Below, piece after piece: positions 59,530 to 64,000 of a DNA stretch of 64,000 nt (position 1 is the stretch's first letter; each line of letters begins with the position of its first letter). The notes beneath the pieces were generated by a model. The model was not told the origin of the DNA, ran no database searches, and worked only from the letters and a program-made list of their open reading frames with translations. The position numbers and the translations under genes were made by a program. Origin of the DNA: Bacteroidales bacterium (GTDB taxonomy: Bacteria; Bacteroidota; Bacteroidia; Bacteroidales; UBA932). The stretch spans positions 1 to 64,000 of the forward strand of contig JAFSJK010000069.1 of the NCBI GenBank assembly GCA_017439305.1, in the 5' to 3' direction.

Positions 59530-62500
59530 TTAGAGGGTTATTGCCAGACCGCAGGCCCATGTTTTCTGGATAGGATATCCAATACCGCTGATCCAGTCGT
59601 TTCCGTTGATTCCTTCAGGGTCGAACACGGTGGACAGCTTTGTACCTGTCCAGAGGTTCTCTCCTGTAAAGAACAGGCGAAGGTTGGAGACCTTGAACCT
59701 CTGAGTCACCTTCTGAGGAAGTGTATAACCGAATGTAAGATTCTTCAAACGTATGTAGGATGCATCCTGAACATATTTTGTCTGCATGTACTGGTTCTTC
59801 GCGTTAAGCAGAGGACGAGGATAATATGAATCAAGATTCACGTCAAGATTGCCAGATGGCTCATTGCGGAAATAGTCAAGATGCTCCTCGAAGCCAAGCA
59901 TATACCATATGTTCTGGTTGCTTGAAGCCCAGAAAGCAATGTAACCGGGCCAAAAGTCCCTCTTTCCTACTCCTTGGAAGAAAGCCCTGAAATCAAAACC
60001 CTTCCATGCAGCGGTCAGGTCAAGTCCGAACTGGTACCTGGGCTGATCATTGCCAAGCTTGATCAGGTCACCATGGTCATCCAGAGTGCCGGATTCCATA
60101 GAGATGACGCCATTGCCATCCAAATCTGCATACATGATGTCACCGGCCCTCCAGTCAGTGCCGAGCCATGACTGTCCGCCATGGGGCAAAGTGGCGAGAT
60201 GCGCCTTCATCTCCTGGTCTGTCTTTGCAATGCCGAGCGTCTGCAATCCCCAGAAATCACCGACATGGCTGCCCGGATAATATGAGTAAATCATATTGGT
60301 CATCAGGAGCTTCGACTCATTTGGGTATTTAAGGATCTCTGTCTGGCTGTCTGAAAGGACAAACCTGACACCATAGTTTACGCCACATTTCAGATGGTCT
60401 TTCCACTGGATTTCCAAGTCGAATCCATAGGTGCGAAGGTCAGTGTTATTGGTGCTCGGGACATTAGCTCCCAGAACGGCCGGAAGTTCCTGTGCCGGAC
60501 CCACCATATCAGTGGTCTGTCTTGAGAAATACTCCAGCGAACCGGTCAGGCGGTTATTGAACGCACCGAAATCAAAGCCGACGTTATATGTGCGTACAGT
60601 CTCCCATGTAAGTGACGAACTGATCAGCTCAGGAGAATAGGCAGTATTGGTCGCCTTTCCGTTCTGGAGCCAGGAGCCATTTTTGATATACACACCCATT
60701 GTCTGATAGGTTGGATACCAGTTTCCTGTGTTCTGATTACCGAGCGTACCATACGATGCCCTGAACTTCAAGGTGTTCACATATTTGGTGAGTCCTTTCC
60801 AAAAAGGTTCCTTCGCGACATTCCATCCGGCAGAGAATGACGGGAACCAGTTCCAGCGGTTCTCGGCACGGAAACGTGATGATCCATCGTATCGGATATT
60901 GGCTTCAAATAGATATCGGCCATCGTAGTCATAGTTGAGTCTGGCGAAATAACCGGCTGTCGCCCAGCTCGCATTGCTGCCCCAGACGCTTGGCTCCACA
61001 TACTGTCCGGAATAAGTATAACCGGTCGTAAGGTTCATCACAGCGAGGTCCTCACTGATGACGCCAACCCTCTTCATTCCGGAATTGCCGGTGAAGTAAT
61101 CCTCATACTGCATTCCAGCCATGAACTTGAAATTGTTTTTCTCAAGGGAAAGATTATATGTGGAATACACATTGAGGGTCAAGTAATTGTATTTCACGTT
61201 GTTATCCTGAACAAAGCTTTCTCCGTTCCTGACGAAAGCGTCTCCGTAATAATCATGGGCATAAGTCATCAGCCTTGTCATGTGCTGAGTGTAGTTCTGA
61301 GAAGTATAGTTCAGTTCTGCGTTAGTTACCCAGTTCTTGACCGGCTCGAGCGTCAACGTGAAATGATGGTTCAGATTGTCGGTGACCTCATTGGAACGGC
61401 CACCATTGACCATCAGCTGCAACTGCTCATTATCCATATAGATATATCCGTTATCGTCATACCCGGGAACTTCAGGCCAGCTTTGGCGTGCCCAGTCGGC
61501 AAAGAGAGATGACGTAAGGTATATCGGACGGTCGTAAGTGGTCCTGTTGTACCTGAATGAATAAATGGCATTCATCCAGTCAGTCAGCTTCGCGTTGATC
61601 TTTGCCGTAGGTGTAAAACGCCTATAAATGTCATCGGTCACAGAAAGAAGGCCATGCTGGTCAAGCAATCCCATGGACATGTAGAATGAGTACTTCTCGT
61701 TACCGCCTCTCATGCTCACATTATGTTCCTGCGAAAATGAGTTATTCTTGAAATACTCCTTGAAGCAGTTGACATTCGCATTGGCCTGGAGATAGCCGTC
61801 AGCCCAGTATTTAGGGTTGTCGGGGTTCTGAATCGAAACCGTAGTGATCTCACCGTCAATATATTGCTTGATGCGATTAACCTGGTCCGGATTGAAGAAG
61901 TCCGCCACATTTGAGTTGCGACAGGCATCGTTGGCAAGAGTTACGAAATCATATGAGTTCAGGATTCTTGGCCAAAAGGTTGGACTGGACCAGCGAAAAT
62001 TGTTGTTGTAGTTCACAGAGGGTTTTCCGTTCCCTCCGGACTTGGTCGTAATAAGTATGACTCCGAAAGGGGCACGGGATCCGTATATGGATGATGCGGC
62101 TGCGTCCTTAAGGACCGAGATACTCTCAATATCCTGCGGATTAACCGTATTGAGGTTTCCCTCTGCACCATCAATCAGCACAAGAGGCGAGGCATTTGAG
62201 CCCTCGCCAATCGTACCAATACCTCGTATATCCATTAATGGCGTCGAATCCAGAAGTCCGCTGGACTGCGATATGTTCAATCCGGCCACCAATCCCTGAA
62301 GAGCTTGAGTGGCACTCTGAACCGGTCTCTGAATAATATCCTTATTGGAAACGGTTGCCACGGATCCGGTCAGATTGACCTTCTTCTGAGAGCCGAATCC
62401 CACAACCACGACTTCGTCCAGATATTCGGTATCCTCCTCCATGACAATTACGTAGTCCATTCCAGGTTTAACTTGAACAATCTGGCTGGTAAAACCCATA

Positions 62501-62973
62501 CATGATACATTGAGGAGACTCTCCTTAGTAACCGGAATGGAGAAATGTCCATCATGATCAGATATGGTTCCTGTATTTGTGCCCTGAATGAAAACGCTGG
62601 CCCCAATGACGGCCCCTCCCTTTGCATCCAGAATTCTACCTGTTGTATACAGCTGAGGGGCTGTCTTCTGCTTGCTGTCAGCATTCTGCGGTTTATTCGA
62701 GACAACGACAGCGTTGTCATTGACTGTCCACACCACATTCTGTCCCTGGAATATCTTCTTGACAATATCTTCCAACGGGGCATTTTCAAATGATGCTGAA
62801 ACTCGGGTGCCGAGGTCGACGCTGTCACTCTTCAAAACGAAACTGATGCCCTGGTTCTTCAACTGCTCCATCGCCTTCTCAACAGTGCAGTTGTCAAACT
62901 TCACCGTCAGATTCTGCGCCTGGAGCGACATAGATACAGCCAATGCCACCAGTATTACAAAGCATTTTCTCAT
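59530..62973 (-). CDS. SusC-type TonB-dependent transporter with STN signalling domain
   Basis: Outer-membrane oligosaccharide importer of 1147 residues that also signals to FecR. After the signal peptide (1-19) it carries an STN domain (about 35-92), absent from the SusC of the first locus, then a carboxypeptidase-regulatory-like domain (about 108-180), the plug opening DEVVVVGFGSQKKVNLTGSV from 186, and a barrel ending TWACGLAITL. The STN domain matches the sigma/anti-sigma pair in the operon, so substrate binding should relay to FecR and release the sigma factor. First gene of the minus-strand operon. Confidence 0.97.
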   Translation of the reverse strand: MRKCFVILVALAVSMSLQAQNLTVKFDNCTVEKAMEQLKNQGISFVLKSDSVDLGTRVSASFENAPLEDIVKKIFQGQNVVWTVNDNAVVVSNKPQNADSKQKTAPQLYTTGRILDAKGGAVIGASVFIQGTNTGTISDHDGHFSIPVTKESLLNVSCMGFTSQIVQVKPGMDYVIVMEEDTEYLDEVVVVGFGSQKKVNLTGSVATVSNKDIIQRPVQSATQALQGLVAGLNISQSSGLLDSTPLMDIRGIGTIGEGSNASPLVLIDGAEGNLNTVNPQDIESISVLKDAAASSIYGSRAPFGVILITTKSGGNGKPSVNYNNNFRWSSPTFWPRILNSYDFVTLANDACRNSNVADFFNPDQVNRIKQYIDGEITTVSIQNPDNPKYWADGYLQANANVNCFKEYFKNNSFSQEHNVSMRGGNEKYSFYMSMGLLDQHGLLSVTDDIYRRFTPTAKINAKLTDWMNAIYSFRYNRTTYDRPIYLTSSLFADWARQSWPEVPGYDDNGYIYMDNEQLQLMVNGGRSNEVTDNLNHHFTLTLEPVKNWVTNAELNYTSQNYTQHMTRLMTYAHDYYGDAFVRNGESFVQDNNVKYNYLTLNVYSTYNLSLEKNNFKFMAGMQYEDYFTGNSGMKRVGVISEDLAVMNLTTGYTYSGQYVEPSVWGSNASWATAGYFARLNYDYDGRYLFEANIRYDGSSRFRAENRWNWFPSFSAGWNVAKEPFWKGLTKYVNTLKFRASYGTLGNQNTGNWYPTYQTMGVYIKNGSWLQNGKATNTAYSPELISSSLTWETVRTYNVGFDFGAFNNRLTGSLEYFSRQTTDMVGPAQELPAVLGANVPSTNNTDLRTYGFDLEIQWKDHLKCGVNYGVRFVLSDSQTEILKYPNESKLLMTNMIYSYYPGSHVGDFWGLQTLGIAKTDQEMKAHLATLPHGGQSWLGTDWRAGDIMYADLDGNGVISMESGTLDDHGDLIKLGNDQPRYQFGLDLTAAWKGFDFRAFFQGVGKRDFWPGYIAFWASSNQNIWYMLGFEEHLDYFRNEPSGNLDVNLDSYYPRPLLNAKNQYMQTKYVQDASYIRLKNLTFGYTLPQKVTQRFKVSNLRLFFTGENLWTGTKLSTVFDPEGINGNDWISGIGYPIQKTWACGLAITL

Positions 62974-63138
62974 ATTAGATTGGTTTTACAACAATTATAC
63001 GCATAATGGACATAAATTAACTAATCAAGGACAAGGAATTTCTTATCGACATCCACGAAAGACCAATAATAATCCTGCGGTCAGTTAATCAATCTAAGCC
63101 TTTCATCCGTCATATATATGACCATCATCTTCATAGTT
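62974..63138. promoter_or_regulatory. Divergent promoter region of the second polysaccharide locus
   Basis: A 165-base AT-rich gap between the SusC gene (left) and the GH3 gene (right). No TAnnTTTG box at a useful distance is visible in either direction, which fits use of the locus-encoded ECF sigma factor, whose target sequence I cannot identify. Confidence 0.4.
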
Positions 63139-64000
63139 ATGACCGCTAGATTCTATTTCCCCTTCTTGCTATGTTTGGTTGCCGCTTGTTCGACAAGACA
63201 ATCTGAAATAAATCCTGTTTATCTTGATTTTAGTGCCCCTTTGGAGGATCGGGTGGAAGATGCGTTATCCCGCATGACCCTTGAGGAAAAAGTCTCCATT
63301 CTCCATGCACAGTCCAAATTTTCTTCAGCAGGAGTTCAACGTTTAGGCATACCGGACATTTCCTGCTCGGATGGTCCAAACGGAGTCAGGCAGGAAGTGC
63401 TGTGGGATGATTGGCATCATGCTGGCTGGACCAATGATTCATGTGTCGCTTTCCCAACATTGACAGCTCTGGCAGCAACATGGGATCGCGAACTCGCAGG
63501 CCAATACGGCAAGGCTCTTGGCGAGGAGGCCCGCTTCAGAGAGAAAAACATCATCTTGGGACCCGGGGTGAACATTTTCCGCACACCTCTGTGCGGACGG
63601 AATTTTGAGTATATGGGCGAGGATCCTTATCTGGCTTCACAGCTGGTTGTTCCATATATCCGGAATGTTCAGAAGAATGGCGTATCTGCATGTGTCAAGC
63701 ACTTCTGCCTCAATAACGAAGAAACGTACCGCAACCAAACGGACGTATATGTGAGCGACAGGGCCCTGCATGAGATATATCTGCCCGTGTTCAAGGCAGC
63801 TGTAAAAGACGCAGGAACATGGTCTCTGATGACCAGTTACAATAAATATGAAGGGGATTACACATCACACAGCCATAAATTACTGAGCGAGATTCTAAAG
63901 GAAGAATGGGGGTTCGATGGTGTTGTTGTAAGTGACTGGGGTTCGATCCATGACACCGAGGCTGCAGTAAAGGCAGGAATGGATATGGAATTCGGAACGT
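63139..64000 (+). CDS. GH3 family glycoside hydrolase lipoprotein (3' end outside the window)
   Basis: Retaining exo-beta-glycosidase, beta-glucosidase or beta-xylosidase class; the first 287 residues are present. The lipoprotein signal has cysteine 17 in LVAACST. The GH3 N-terminal barrel is clear: SRMTLEEKVSIL, CSDGPNGVR, LGPGVNIFRTPLCGRNFEYMGEDPYL (in parts), VSACVKHFCLNNEE with the conserved KHF, and the nucleophile D266 in VVVSDWGS. The C-terminal domain is beyond the window edge. The ATG at 63118 in the same frame is an alternative start. It is divergent from SusC and belongs to the same locus by position and lower GC. Confidence 0.9.
   Translation, partial: MTARFYFPFLLCLVAACSTRQSEINPVYLDFSAPLEDRVEDALSRMTLEEKVSILHAQSKFSSAGVQRLGIPDISCSDGPNGVRQEVLWDDWHHAGWTNDSCVAFPTLTALAATWDRELAGQYGKALGEEARFREKNIILGPGVNIFRTPLCGRNFEYMGEDPYLASQLVVPYIRNVQKNGVSACVKHFCLNNEETYRNQTDVYVSDRALHEIYLPVFKAAVKDAGTWSLMTSYNKYEGDYTSHSHKLLSEILKEEWGFDGVVVSDWGSIHDTEAAVKAGMDMEFGT

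Overview
The window looks like a chromosomal segment of a high-GC, probably uncultured gut or rumen Bacteroidales. The signs are SusC/SusD pairs, a hybrid two-component regulator, an ECF-sigma/FecR pair, many secreted or lipoprotein glycoside hydrolases, -7 promoter boxes of the TAnnTTTG type (often with TTTG about 20 bases upstream), and a bacterial V-type ATPase operon of the Bacteroidales form (E, DUF2764, A, B, D, I, K). No genus can be fixed from sequence reading alone.

Region 1 (1-29.5 kb) is a large polysaccharide utilisation locus. On the minus strand, a hybrid two-component sensor/AraC regulator is followed by a GH2 beta-glycosidase and a cytosolic GH94 disaccharide phosphorylase that runs off the left edge. 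Divergently, on the plus strand, come a secreted DUF5107/TPR protein, SusC, SusD, two tandem right-handed beta-helix proteins, two tandem GH50-like clan GH-A lipoproteins, a LacZ-type GH2 and a GH10 xylanase-CE1 esterase. The regulator probably senses a released oligosaccharide. SusCD imports it, the secreted enzymes trim it, and GH94 splits a disaccharide with phosphate in the cytosol. I could not fix the polymer: GH10-CE1 points to feruloylated xylan, but it sits behind its own terminator and promoter.

Region 2 (29.5-49.4 kb) is core chromosome: an ABC-F ATPase, the V-ATPase operon (with the residues of a Na+-binding rotor), a small outer-membrane barrel, a possible AlkZ-related winged-helix protein, ribosomal protein L31, NamZ-GlmM (cell-wall sugar metabolism), a DUF486 membrane protein, tRNA-Glu, a YkvA/glycerophosphodiesterase/barrel operon divergent from a GlpT transporter, GrpE-DnaJ, ribosomal protein L19 and tRNA-Arg. 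Two divergent gene pairs share a nearly identical mirror-image double promoter.

Region 3 (49.47-64 kb) is a second polysaccharide locus with visibly lower GC and less C-biased codons, starting right after tRNA-Arg. On the minus strand, in transcription order, it encodes SusC (with an STN domain), SusD, ECF sigma, FecR anti-sigma, a GH5 lipoprotein, a five-module SusE/F-like glycan-binding lipoprotein, and a GH92 protein fused to a second TIM-barrel-like catalytic domain of a family I cannot name. A GH3 gene diverges and leaves the window on the right. The sigma/anti-sigma pair lies inside the operon, downstream of SusCD. This locus probably acts on a mannose-containing glycan (GH92) and is the most likely horizontally acquired part.

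No CRISPR array, insertion sequence, phage gene or rRNA was seen. There is no gap longer than about 300 bases without a gene.
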